15,259 nucleotides of DNA from Cylindrotheca closterium (Eukaryota > Bacillariophyta > Bacillariophyceae > Bacillariales > Bacillariaceae). A program made the position numbers and the translations under genes. Below are positions 1 through 8,899 of this stretch, piece after piece (positions within the stretch are counted from its first letter, which is position 1; each line of letters starts with the position of its first letter). The notes below the pieces were generated by a model. The model saw only the letters and a list, made by a program, of their open reading frames with translations, searched no databases and was not told the origin of the DNA. Location: assembly GCA_933822405.4 (NCBI GenBank), contig CAKOGP040001873.1, positions 1-15,259 on the forward strand. The letters run 5' to 3'.

Positions 1-128
1 AGCAACAACAACTGTTTTCCTTTACGTAGAAAACGCGTAGGACTGGTACAGTTTTGTTTTGGTGCTGTGCATGGAAAATAATCTTCTACCTTTTAGTTTT
101 TGATTTTTGATTTCTGAGTTTTATGTGA
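1..128. other. Unassigned flanking sequence, T-rich
   Basis: No coding frame or family match is recognised here. The stretch ends in short T-rich tracts (three TTTTTGA/TTTCTGA-like units around 97-118). At about position 129 the sequence abruptly becomes nearly identical to gypsy gag copy C (from about 12774), so 128/129 is the left breakpoint of copy A. It does not resemble the LTR or leader found upstream of the intact gag start at 12546. Confidence 0.4.
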
Positions 129-850
129 GGACTCAATCAGGGTCGTCAAAAGAAGGCCTTGTTCAAGCAATTCCTCACTGCTGAACCGCACATGACCTAT
201 CAGAGGATTTCTGATGCTCATGGGAACTCAGTTCAGGACTTTGAAGATTCTTTCAATGAATTCATTTGCGAATACAGTGGTGAAAATCCAAAGTATCAGG
301 CGAACATGTATCTCTTTGATACTTCCAACCACATTCGCAAACTGTATAATACTGCAATTGGAATTCATGCAAATCGCTTGAAAACTCTATTTATGTATCA
401 TGATATGCTTCCTAGAAATTTTTCCAACGTGAACGATGAGAACGATCCGGGTCAAATTTGGAAGAGAAAGCTGGCACTGTTTTGCTCCTTTCCAATTGAT
501 TGGCAGGGAGATTTTATCAAGTCAATAATATTACATGGAAAGATATTGTCAGTTGGATGACACAGAAGAAAAGAACAGTGGACAGGAAGAAACTTATGCA
601 GGAGAGTTCTCACCGTCAAACTTGACCTGGTAATCGAACAGGTGGTAGAGGCTTTCACCAAAATCGTTTTGGTGGTGGTCGTGGGCATGGTCAACCAAGC
701 AATGGTTATCAACCATATCCAAGATTGCTCATGATGAGTGGACAATTTCAGAATACTGGACGTGGATCCAATGGAAGAAATGCTGGATGAGGCAGATCGC
801 TGCAAGGCCGAGGTAATGGTCAATACAATGGAAAGAAGAGTGGCAATGGT
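129..850 (+). pseudogene. Ty3/gypsy Gag fragment (copy A), broken
   Basis: Gag forms the particle that packages retrotransposon RNA. From 129 to about 523 this fragment differs from copy C (12774-13168) at about 12 sites. It starts inside the gene, with no ATG or leader. A 23-nt stretch present in C after 13168 is missing at about 524, which breaks the frame. The downstream frame continues from the ITWKDIVSWMTQKKR motif into an RG-rich tail with TGA stops at 623-625 and 788-790. Up to about 723 the tail matches copy C. From 724 to 850 it is a different but equally RG-rich sequence. It ends abruptly at the TG of the copia LTR at 851. Identification rests on homology to C, which leads into a recognisable protease and reverse transcriptase. 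It is a dead fragment, possibly chimeric. Confidence 0.85.
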
Positions 851-1398
851 TGTTAGAATAAAGCAAAATGTGCTCTATTGTGAGTGCATTTAGCGCTCAG
901 AACAAACTCTCTGCAATCTAAATTTGTAATCAACTATACAACACTTTCACGACAATAGTTCTCCTGTGTTAGGTATACTTTGAGTGAAATTGTTCCCATC
1001 TGATTAATGTTTGGCTTGAATTGATGATTAATCACAAAAGTAAGTTCAACGATTCTCCCTTGGAAAATCCCTTGTTTACAGAACTCGATTCGACTTCTAC
1101 GAGAATCCTGTGTTGAATGCAGTACTTTGGGACATCTTGTATTATTCCCTACTGCATTGTACACAACATTGGTATCTCACTTGTATAGGGTCATTTCCTT
1201 TTTGTGTGGATACAGATTGTCCGACAGACTTGCGTCCGGCATACTTGTGTCGAATCCCGACATCACGATCAAAGTCCGATCCTATGTGTCAAAAACGTTG
1301 TACTTGAATAGTTTCTTTTCGGAACGTAAAAACTCATATTTCGTCATATCCCAATACACTCCTGCCATTGTGACAATCACCATTGGCAGCAATGGGAC
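851..1398 (-). repeat. Copia 3' LTR
   Basis: Positions 851-1316 align with 7104-7570. Both begin TGTTA and share blocks such as the one containing ACTCGATTCGACTTCTACGA. The TG at 851 follows gypsy gag directly. The inner boundary is uncertain because the other LTR is truncated. Candidate ends are the ACA at about 1376 (TGTGACA) or the ACA at about 1399 (GGGACA). Beyond the second lies a pyrimidine-rich run (CTCTCATTC), which read on the minus strand could be the polypurine tract. The stretch between about 1400 and 1462 holds no other recognisable feature. Confidence 0.82.
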
Positions 1399-1462
1399 AT
1401 GCTCTCATTCACTGTTTATTTTGTTTTGTATTTGCTTTTGAACATATACATACCTGTCTGAC

Positions 1463-2180
1463 CTATTCCTGTGGACCAAGAAATAGATCCCTGAACTTGC
1501 GAAACTTCTCACCTTGCAATGGCTTAGTCATGAAATCCGCAATCATATTGTCAGTTGGACAGTATTCAATCTTAACATTTCCTTTCTCAACTTGATCTGT
1601 GATAAAGAAATAACGAATATTGATAGCTCGGCTTCTTTTGCCCGCGCTCTTGCGACCATTCTCTTCCAGTAGAATCGCGCTTTTGTTATCCTGATACAAG
1701 ATATTCTTCTCGATCGGATACCCTTGCCACTCCATGAACAACTTCGTCCATAGTATCATCGTGACAACATCGTCAACAGCAATCAGTTCCGCTTCCGTAC
1801 TGCTTCTGCTGTTTAGCTTGTGTTTCTTTGACATCACTTGAGCTGCACCTCCTCCAAAGGACAGAGTGCCGCCAGTATGGCTCTTGAAATCTGGATGCAC
1901 CGCAAATGATGCGTCGATCATCCATTTCATGACTCGTAGTGAGTCTGCAGAAAGTGTCAGGTGATACAACAATGTACAAAACAAATATCGCATCATGCAA
2001 ACACACTTCTTCCAATCAGACCCTGTAGGCTCTCAAACTCTCGAGGCAAGAATAGTAATTGTTGGATGGATATCCAAACAAGCTCTCTTAGAGACATAAA
2101 GTCCCCTTGCAACAGTATTATGGAAGATCTGACGGTACTCAGCACTGAGTAACTTCCCTTTACCAGCTTCCAGTAAATCG
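1463..2180 (-). pseudogene. Copia Pol: RT connection and RNase H domain
   Basis: RNase H degrades the RNA strand of the RNA-DNA hybrid during reverse transcription. The frame from 1996 down to 1463 carries the copia RNase H pattern: a first Asp in KWMIDASFAVH (1913-1915), the SSTEAELIA block with its Glu, the third Asp in LYQDNKSA, and the terminal IADFMTKPLQG motif. It ends at a stop near 1463. The upstream connection (about 2239-2036, with VSKRA and DIHP) is in the same frame but is cut off by an in-frame TGA at 2033-2035, where Arg (CGA) would fit before the EPT motif. A frame change near 2190-2200 separates it from the reverse transcriptase. Cys replaces expected Arg at several points, consistent with CpG decay. 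Catalytic residues look intact. Confidence 0.9.
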
Positions 2181-3303
2181 TTACCAGCTGGTGTTTCCTG
2201 CTTTGAATCCTTGTTGAACTTCCAACATGTTCTTGACATAGTCGTCCATGCGTATTTTGAGTTTTCCTTTCACCCAGAAATCCAAAGTCATTCCAAGATA
2301 TCTGTGTATCTTTCCTCTGATGATTGTGCATGCCTTGATCGAACCAGATCTCATGTTCAACCACTCAGCAAATTCGTCATTCACTTTCAGGTCCATGTGA
2401 CTTGACAAAAGATCGTCAACATGAAACCTGATAGTTTGGTGTTTTTCATTAACAACTTTGTTAGCAACACAATGGTCATACGGATAGAAAACAAATCCCT
2501 TTGCCTCCAAATCACTGTGAAACTGATTATAGAATAGGAAACTCGATTGCAACATCCCATATATAGCACGTAGTACCCGAACATAGATTACTCGCTTTCC
2601 ATTCTCTAAAAACGTATTTGCGATACTCTGGGGCCATGTCAATCAATATCTGGACCATCATGCCAGTGATTTTCATGTAGATGCGATCTTCTCCTTCCCT
2701 AGCATCAGGCATATAAGTTTTAATGAAAGCGTTAGGCACGTCCAGCGTCATTACATCTCTACCTTCGTGTGCATCAATAACACAAGTAGTGGTGATTGCT
2801 TCTTGTGAAGCAGTTGGACTTGCAGTGTCCTCTCGCGATAACCATTCACGAGTTCCATCGCCTCGGAATACTAGGCGACCTTTAATTGTCTTTTCAAATT
2901 GCTTCTCCGCGAGTAACATCATCGCTGATTGGGCCTTCTTTCGCTCAGACGCGGTCATGTCTTTAACAAATTCGGGAGTGAAACAATCTCTCAGGATCAT
3001 TTGTCTCAATTCCTTATCCACAGCATCCTTTCCATCGTCACCAAACTTCTTCAGTCCTTGATTGATGTAATACTGTTGGATGAAGTTCAGACCTTCTTCA
3101 GTATCAAACTTGGCCTTGATCTGCATCATGCAATGAGTGACCAGAATAGCATTGTGCTCTTCATAATCAGCTTTTATCTCGTTCCCAATCTGTTGGAAAC
3201 ATAGATTGTGCTGTGCTTCAAGGATAGCTTTACTGTCTTTAGTACTGCAACTTCCTTCTTTGGTACAAGTACCAGATTTTAACTTGTTCTTCAACGGTTC
3301 CAA
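2181..3303 (-). pseudogene. Copia Pol: reverse transcriptase domain, frameshifted
   Basis: This domain copies the element RNA into cDNA. The frame from 3303 gives a long N-terminal region, then KGRLVFRGDGTREWLSRED and the first catalytic Asp in MTLDVPNAFI (2740-2742). At about 2608-2612 a run of five T residues (read on the minus strand) marks a single-base shift. The protein continues in the frame of the 2642-2181 segment with ENGKRVIY, the YGMLQSS motif and the active site FHVDD (about 2412-2426). HVDD in place of YVDD is what I recall for diatom CoDi elements. Both catalytic Asp positions survive, so the damage is to frame and not to active site. The true start of the Pol frame is not the first codon shown, since the preceding linker runs into it through another shift near 3300. 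Confidence 0.92.
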
Positions 3304-3761
3304 TTCCCTCTCTTGATGCTTGCGTCTTGTCGCAACTCGATTCTTGTTCTTATTGCAGCTTGCGCATATGTTTGCCCAGATTGAGTGACGTTTGTTACTT
3401 GAGGCGTTTCAGGCTCAAATACAATCTCTTCTTCTGGCGGTTCTTGTAGGTCCTCCAGATCAGTAACGAGGCTCCCAATATCATCGGTTCCTCTATCGAC
3501 ATTTTTTTGATGGTGATCCAAATCGGCCACAATAGGTTCTTCCTCTTCATCGCCTTCATCACCCAAATCGTCGTCATCTGATTCATAGTCATCATCCCCT
3601 TGGAATCTGACAGTGAGTTCCGGCATATCATCGACATCATTGTCTGCATCTGCCAAGAGCTCTTTCCTTTCGGAGTCATCGATATCATCGAATTGTCCAC
3701 GTAGATTGAAATCACGTTCATCTTCATCTTCAGGTTCATAGTCCTGATCAAAGGCTTCTTC
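3291..3761 (-). pseudogene. Copia Pol acidic linker between integrase and RT
   Basis: This is a low-complexity segment rich in Asp and Glu (around 3540-3600 and 3700-3760), ending near TQSGQTYAQA. A similar motif often lies between integrase and reverse transcriptase in copia elements. It is in the same frame as the integrase, separated from it only by a TAA at 3762-3764, where CAA would fit. That makes it a continuation of the polyprotein and not a separate gene. The frame then closes near 3291 and the reverse transcriptase resumes in another frame. It has no catalytic role that can be seen. The acidic composition also produces a long methionine-rich shadow frame on the same strand. Confidence 0.75.
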
Positions 3762-4745
3762 TTAGTAACCTTGTTCCGTGTCATCCACTCCTGCGATTTG
3801 ATCGCCATCTTGAAATGTCTCCAAATCTCTCTTCTTATCAAAGAACTTCATGGGAGTAACACCTTTGGCAGCAGCCCAAGCTTCAACACGCTGGATTACT
3901 TGGACAGTAACGGGTAGTACAACGACCTTGGGTCGGGAAATCATCTTCTTAGTATTGAGGTTGAGCACTTGGTGCCCAGTATGTTGTCCCTTTGTAGGTT
4001 CAATGTAAATTGCTTTGATACTTCGGGGTTCCATCGAATTGCTGGAATCCGTCCCAATTGCATGAACATATTGTCCAAGTTCAGCAACCATGTCACTCTT
4101 GTAGATGATATTGACATTATCAATGAGTTGCTGCGGACTGAAATGTGATGAGATACTGTCTTTCTGGGGAATGACATTCAATAGCTCGGCGGCTTGACGT
4201 CCAAGACATTCAGTGATCACCTTTGGGACCACTTTGTAGGGTAATTGGGCAAGAGCTACTCTGACTCTTTCTTTCAACGTCCTATTGTTTTGCTCAGCGG
4301 TAGGCTCGTGGTCTCCAGCTGCAGTTGGGTCAATAGTAACACCCATATCGTCTAGCATGTCATCCGTGAGAGGATTGAATGCCCAATCACATTTGATCGT
4401 CTTGACTTGAAAGCCTTCCTTGTTGTAGAGGCGGAAAATCTTATCCAATGCTTCAAATATAGGGTCAGTCTTCAGCTTCTGCATAGGAATACATGAGCAA
4501 TAACGCACAGTGGTATCAATGCAGGTGAGAAACTTAGCATTCTCAATCTCCATGTGATCAATACAGACGGTAAGAGATCGATTGTGTTGATACAATTCCT
4601 CTGGTGGACTGAAGAAGTCGTCGTACATCTTCTTCGGAGTTGGTCTTGTTGACTTGCCTTTCAATGTAGATGCATCAGGTCCAAAGATTGCTTTGGCATG
4701 ATTGATTGCTTCTTCAGTGATAGGACAGTTCTTGATTTTTGGTGC
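3762..4745 (-). pseudogene. Copia Pol: integrase domain
   Basis: Integrase inserts the cDNA into the genome. The open frame runs from about 4772 to the TAA at 3762, but integrase-like sequence becomes convincing from about 4745 (KIKNCPITEEA, then FGPDASTLKGK). Catalytic triad candidates are Asp in LTVCIDHME (4557-4559), Asp in IKCDWAF (4386-4388) and Glu in the HEPTAEQNNRTLKER motif (4293-4295). This is a normal D, D, E arrangement for copia. A canonical HHCC zinc finger is not evident. The junction with the upstream protease region (4714-4750) is out of frame and seems to lack some residues, near a run of A. About 330 codons are open, so this is one of the better preserved parts of the element. 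Confidence 0.9.
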
Positions 4746-5455
4746 TTGGAGCATTGAGTGTGTGCATTGCAAGTCTCACGTCCATTGCAGCCTTGACTTG
4801 TCTTGGAGTGAATCCTTCCTTGTTCTTTTGAACAGTTGCCATCTTGGAGGTCATCCCAAGTCCAGCATATCCATTCTGTTTGTTTGAAGAAAGTTCAAAA
4901 TGGGGTTGATTATTTAAGTTGCTTAACTGGCGACGGTACATTGCACTTGTCTCTTTGGCACCTGGTTCGTCATTTGCTCCAAGTTGCTCCAACACATTCA
5001 CACCCTTACGATTCACAAATTGCATCTTTCTGTTTCCATCACAATGCACAATAAAGGCATTGTCAACATCAGTATCCATAGTAATGCGGTATCCCGCAGC
5101 AATCATCTCGCGCATAGTAAGTACATTGGCAATTCCATCTTCATCGTGATAAACTGGACGCGGAAATCTTCCTAGAAAACCTTCTTCGTCAAGAACTCTG
5201 CTGCCCACGGTAGTGTGCATATCAAGTTCCTTCTCAGCATGACGGAGTCCATGTATGAGCTCACCATTACAAATGGTGGTGTTTGTGCAACCACTGTCCA
5301 TGATGACATGATCGTACAACCCAAATGGATCTCTTTCCTTTCTGTGGCTTTGGATAAACTGCAGACCTCGATCTGCTTCAGTAGCAAGATCAGGCACATC
5401 TTCATTTTCACTAGCATAGTGCCAGTTGGCTTGAAGTTTGACATTTCCTTGTCGT
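4735..5455 (-). pseudogene. Copia Pol: aspartic protease and pre-integrase region
   Basis: The protease cleaves the Gag-Pol polyprotein. The active-site motif DSGCTNTT lies at about 5275-5298 (catalytic Asp codon 5296-5298). The GRFPRPVYHDEDG and MREMIAAGYRI segments follow, and then a pre-integrase-like stretch (GFTPRQVKAAMDVRLAMHTL, about 4740-4800). The frame is entered from Gag by a one-base shift near 5450: the Gag frame ends at 5411, while this one reads VKLQANWHYASENEDV. The DSG context and position between Gag and integrase make the call secure. The exact protein start cannot be set because this part belongs to a polyprotein. Confidence 0.88.
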
Positions 5456-7021
5456 ACCAGCAGGACATGGAATAAGGTAGACATCATTGCCATTCTCATC
5501 CTTTTCCTTGATAGCATCGTGAAAGACATTTGACGTATCAAAATATCCAGTTTTCACAGCTTGCGGAGTTCGAGCTTGAGTTGCATCGAATCCTTGGCGC
5601 ACTTGAGCCCCACTGAAGCCTTGTCGGCTGAGTTGCATTCCACTGAACGCAATCTCACCATTAGCATTCATTGAGTAAGGGACACGAACAGTGCCGCCAC
5701 CTTGAGTTGGAATCTGCATGAGCTGCATTCCCAAAGGAACTTGCATCATTTGATTACCTGTAGTACCAGCAAGTCGCAAAGGTGTGTTAACGCTTCCCAC
5801 AGCACTTGATGCTCCACTTGTGGATGCTGAGACTCCAGGAACTATAGCTGGAACAGTAGCTGGGACAGTTGCTCCAATCTGGTTAAGATTGAGCTTCTTC
5901 CCATAGTCGACATATTGATCCTGATTCTTCCATTGGATCTTTGGTAGCAGTCTGTCTGGGCATTTTGGAGACATATGATCTTCGTTGTCACACACATAAC
6001 ATGCTGCCTTCTTTCCATCCTTTGGTTTTCCCTTTCCTTTCCCTTTGCCTTTAACTTTATTAGGTTGGTCCTTTCCTTGGTAGAGGTTCACTCCCGAATT
6101 TTTAATCACATCCATGTGAATCTTCAACATATCTTGTGCTTTGCTGACCGTCTTTGGATAATAATCCACTTCCCTGCAATAGTTCGTCTGAAGATCAAGC
6201 ATCAGAGGAGCTGTTCTCGTTCAATCGCAGTTGCACAGAAATCCTGTTGCAAGAGCGGCTTCAAAGATATCATCCTTGAACTTGTTTTGAGCAGCAGTAT
6301 TGGTGCTAGCAATAGCAGCATACGCTTTCTTCTTGACTGCAAAATTTTGGAACCAGGCAACGCCATATAGATCTTGTAGGACTTCAGCCTGTCTCAAGAA
6401 TCGTTCCTTGAAATGCATCAAGTTTTCGGTTGTTCCTTGCTTCATAGCAAAGAACTTTTGATTGGCTTCCCAGAAATCCAAAAAGTCATACTCAGCATCA
6501 GCACTCTTCTTCGTGAATCGTTCAATACGTTTCAAGAGTTTGATTGGATCTTCAAGAGTAGTCGTGAAATCGGCTTCACCTCGAAGCTTGATATCCATCG
6601 CCTCTGTCACAAACTTCAGCATGATATTTGATTTGACGGTTCTCTTGTTTGTCTCAAAGTAGGCTGATCTTTGCATGTTCTCATCGAGCTTTGCAGAATA
6701 GAGAATCTTGTTTTGGGCCATCTCTGTTTCTCTGGCATCAGCTTCAGTTTGAGTTGGAGCGTTCAATCTTGGAGCAATCGCATTGAAGTCGATTGACTTC
6801 TCATCGCGAATCGATTTCACCATGTCTTTGGAGCACTTCATTCCGGAAGCTTGGATGTAGTCAATTGCTCTTTCTTTGGCATCTTTGTATGACAATCTTG
6901 CCTTTCCATTGTTTTCATCTTTTGTTGAAAATAGATGTTTCACAACTGTTGAACTTGAATTGCTCTTGACTTTCTGAGGAGTCACACGTCCTCTTCCACC
7001 ACCGGATGAAGAATGTCCCAT
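5411..7021 (-). pseudogene. Copia Gag with CCHC zinc knuckle
   Basis: Gag is the structural protein of the particle. The most likely start is the ATG at 7019-7021 (MGHSSSGGGRGRV). The frame also reads upstream to a GTG at 7039, less likely in a eukaryote. The capsid-like part is followed by a TGA at 6221-6223, exactly where the sequence reads CD-stop-TR and Arg (CGA) fits. The same frame then continues, with a lysine/glycine run (KGKGKGKGK) and a zinc knuckle CYVCDNEDHMSPKC (5960-6001; C-X2-C-X4-H-X4-C), the usual RNA-binding nucleocapsid motif. A Gly/Gln-rich tail leads to a one-base shift near 5450 into protease. In frame, the sole break inside Gag is that TGA, so this was probably one Gag-Pol frame. 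Confidence 0.9.
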
Positions 7022-7103
7022 CGTCAACGAATCACTCACTCCTTTGTAGATAAGGCAGTGCTGTTCTTGACGGATTTTTGTTTTGTTGCCTTTTGTGATT
7101 GAA
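7022..7103 (-). other. Copia 5' leader and primer-binding region (uncertain)
   Basis: This is a short untranslated stretch between the Gag ATG and the inner end of the 5' LTR. Reverse transcription should be primed just inside the LTR, but the first minus-strand bases after the LTR (TTCAATCACAAAAGGC) do not match a tRNA 3' end that I can name, and no TGG start is seen. The primer is therefore undetermined. Confidence 0.45.
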
Positions 7104-7570
7104 TGTTATAATAAAGCAAAATGTGCTCTATCGTGAGTGCCTTTAGCGCTCAGAACAAACTCTCTGCAATCTAAATTTGTAATCAACTATACAACACTTT
7201 CACGACAATAGTTCTCCTGTGTTAGGTATACTTTGTGTGAAATTGTTCCTATTTGATTAATGTTTCGCTTGAATTGATGATTCAACCACAAAAGTAAGTT
7301 CAACAATTTTCCTTTGGAAAATCCCTTGTTTACAGAACTCGATTCGACTTCTACGAGGATCCTGTGTTGAATGCAGTACTTTGGGACATCTTATATTATT
7401 CCCTACTATATCGTAAACAAAATCGATATCTCACTTGTATAGGGTCATTCCCTTTTTAAGTGGATACAGATTGTCCGACAGACTTGCGTCCGGCATACTT
7501 GTGTCGAATCCTGACATCACGATCAAAGTCCGATCGTACGTGTAAAAAACTTTGTACTTCAATAGTTTCT
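7104..7570 (-). repeat. Copia 5' LTR, truncated at its outer end
   Basis: It aligns with 851-1316 and begins TGTTATAATAAAGC. It should carry the promoter of the element. The match to the other LTR stops at AATAGTTTCT (7561-7570), where the sequence switches to gypsy gag. The other LTR continues for perhaps 60-80 bp, so the outer end, which would contain the TG terminus and U3 start, is lost. The switch point shares TTCT with both parents (7567-7570). Confidence 0.85.
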
Positions 7571-8449
7571 CACCGTCGAACTTGACCTGGTAATCGCTCA
7601 GGCGGTAGAGGCCTTCACCAAAATCGTTTTGGTGGTGGTCGTGGGCATGGTCGACCAAGCAATGGTTATCAACCATATCCAAGACCCTCAAACTCTCCAA
7701 GATATTCTCAACGGAATTCACAAAGTTTTCAACGTGGAGGCAATTCCCAGCAACAAAACCAAGGACGATTTCAGCCAGGACACCCCAACATTGGTGACAG
7801 AGGCCGTGGATTCAATGGCCAGCACAGTGGACGCTCCCAAACTGGCCGCTTTCAGCCAGGACGAAACTATCAAGGCAGAGGCCAATCACAGCAACAACAA
7901 AGTCAAAACTACTATGCTGAGTGGCACTACAATCAAGAAGCTGAAAGCTGTGCTGCGGAAGGCAGCATTCCTGAATGGAACCAAGACGGAATGTCTTATG
8001 GTGGAATGCCAAGTGCCGAGCAGTACCAGCATCAGGAACAATATTATCAAGCTGAACAAAATCAGCAATGGAATGTTCAATTCAACTGTGAACAAGAAGA
8101 ATAGTATCCTGAAGAACAGGAGGCACAGGAAGATTCGCCGTTTTCCTTTCATGAAGAGCATTACTGACCCAAAAATACTTGTAAACTAACAGAGCTTCCT
8201 AAGCTTCCTAATTCATTTCTGGAACCTGATTTGTCTTTGTTTCTTTCAGCATTGGAAAAATTTGATGATGAAGATGGTCCCATGACTAAAGATGAAAAGG
8301 AGTTTCTTTTGAATGATTCTTTGCTTCGTATGCCTACGCCAAAACAAGACGTAAATTCTATGGAGGATTTAATGAGAAAAAAGAGACTTTCACCTACATC
8401 TTTGGTGATTTGGAAGACAGTTGGAGGAATTGAAAGTGCAAACGTTTTA
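7571..8449 (+). pseudogene. Gypsy Gag C-terminus: RG/Q-rich tail and Gag-Pol linker (copy B)
   Basis: The coding frame is the one in which the downstream protease reads (7616 CAC, 8231 on). It gives HQNRFGGGRGHGQPSNGYQP, then about 130 residues rich in Gly, Arg, Gln, Asn and Tyr, with repeated RG and QPG/FQPG units. A Glu-rich stretch and an acidic segment (FDDEDGPMTKDEKEF) lead to protease. No CCHC zinc knuckle is visible, so the RG-rich region probably does the RNA binding. In-frame stops are TGA 7583-7585, TAG 8102-8104, TGA 8165-8167 and TGA 8450-8452; each differs by one C-to-T change from a sense codon (CGA or CAG). The longer open frame at 7629-8189 is a different frame with no family character. 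Copy C repeats all four stops. Confidence 0.8.
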
Positions 8450-8800
8450 TGAGTATTATTTGATTCAGGAGGATCACATACGATGGTCAATGCAAGGGCG
8501 ATTCCTAAAAATGCTAAGGTACAAAGTATTCAAAATGCAAAGAAGTGCACTGCTGTTGCTGGTGATTTTGTTTCTGACAAATGTGTAAAATTGCTGGACG
8601 GAGTAAGTCTTTCCCGAATTTGACAAACACCACAGAATTGCAGGTGTCGACGGTGTCAAGGCGAATGTCTTCAATTTGCCAACTTGTCCACATGACGTCA
8701 TAATCGGATTTGACCTTCTACACGAAATGGGCTTGGATATCCAATTTTCAGTTCATTCCAATGAAGGCTCCAGATCATTGGCAAAACCACACCAACTATC
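8450..8800 (+). pseudogene. Gypsy aspartic protease (copy B), frameshifted
   Basis: Retropepsin processes Gag-Pol. The active-site motif VLFDSGGSHTMV (Asp-Ser-Gly at about 8462-8470) follows directly after the TGA at 8450-8452, where Arg would fit. A one-base excess near 8603-8612 (GTAAGTCTTTCCC) moves the frame. The second half (PEFDKHHRIAGVDGV, then CPHDVIIGFDLLHEMGLDIQF) matches the usual closing motif of retropepsins, in which the substrate-side ILG precedes the D-L/W-L motif. An acidic stretch with HDDDDADDAF (about 8845-8870) then leads to reverse transcriptase. The GTAAGT at 8603 resembles a splice donor, but a single-base indel explains the shift more simply. Copy C has the same break. 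Confidence 0.88.
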
Positions 8801-8899
8801 CAATGGCTATCCAATGGCATTGGATCATGATGTTCTGGATATCCACGATGATGATGATGCTGATGATGCCTTCATCATGGATGCAAAATATGAAGCTAC

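Larger units (their letters stand above)
851..7570 (-). mobile_element. Ty1/copia LTR retrotransposon (CoDi-like), degenerate
   Basis: The domain order on the minus strand is LTR, Gag, protease, integrase, reverse transcriptase, RNase H, LTR. Integrase before reverse transcriptase is diagnostic of Ty1/copia. The two LTRs align over about 465 bp (851-1316 with 7104-7570) and differ at roughly 6% of sites by eye. The element interrupts gypsy gag sequence. No target-site duplication can be tested, because the right LTR is truncated at 7570 and joined to gypsy sequence that repeats part of the left flank. Pol motifs (DSGCT, HEPTAEQNNRT, FHVDD) resemble diatom CoDi elements; the subgroup is inferred. 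Stops and frameshifts make the copy inactive. Confidence 0.93.

Noticed and set aside
452..823. Minus-strand open frame of 123 codons over gag copy A
   Set aside because: It is the antisense of the RG-rich gag region, with Ser/Thr-rich content expected from the complement and no family motif.
1317..1462. Small host gene or promoter between the copia LTR and RNase H
   Set aside because: The stretch is best read as the rest of the 3' LTR, the polypurine tract and the 3' untranslated end of the element. Its short frames have no family features.
7629..8189. Long open frame of 186 codons, repeated at 13337-13897, that could look like a conserved gene
   Set aside because: It is out of frame with the DSGGSH protease and with the RG-rich Gag tail, has no family character, and is conserved only because the DNA is duplicated. 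The true frame is interrupted by stops, which is why the shadow looks longer.
8600..8645. Intron in the protease, from GTAAGT at 8603 and a CACAG or TTGCAG downstream
   Set aside because: The bases between encode the PEFDKHHRI part expected in the protease, so a single extra base explains the shift better than splicing.
8841..8875. GATGATGATGATGCTGATGATG run as a microsatellite
   Set aside because: It encodes an acidic Asp-rich stretch in frame with protease and reverse transcriptase and is the same length in both copies.
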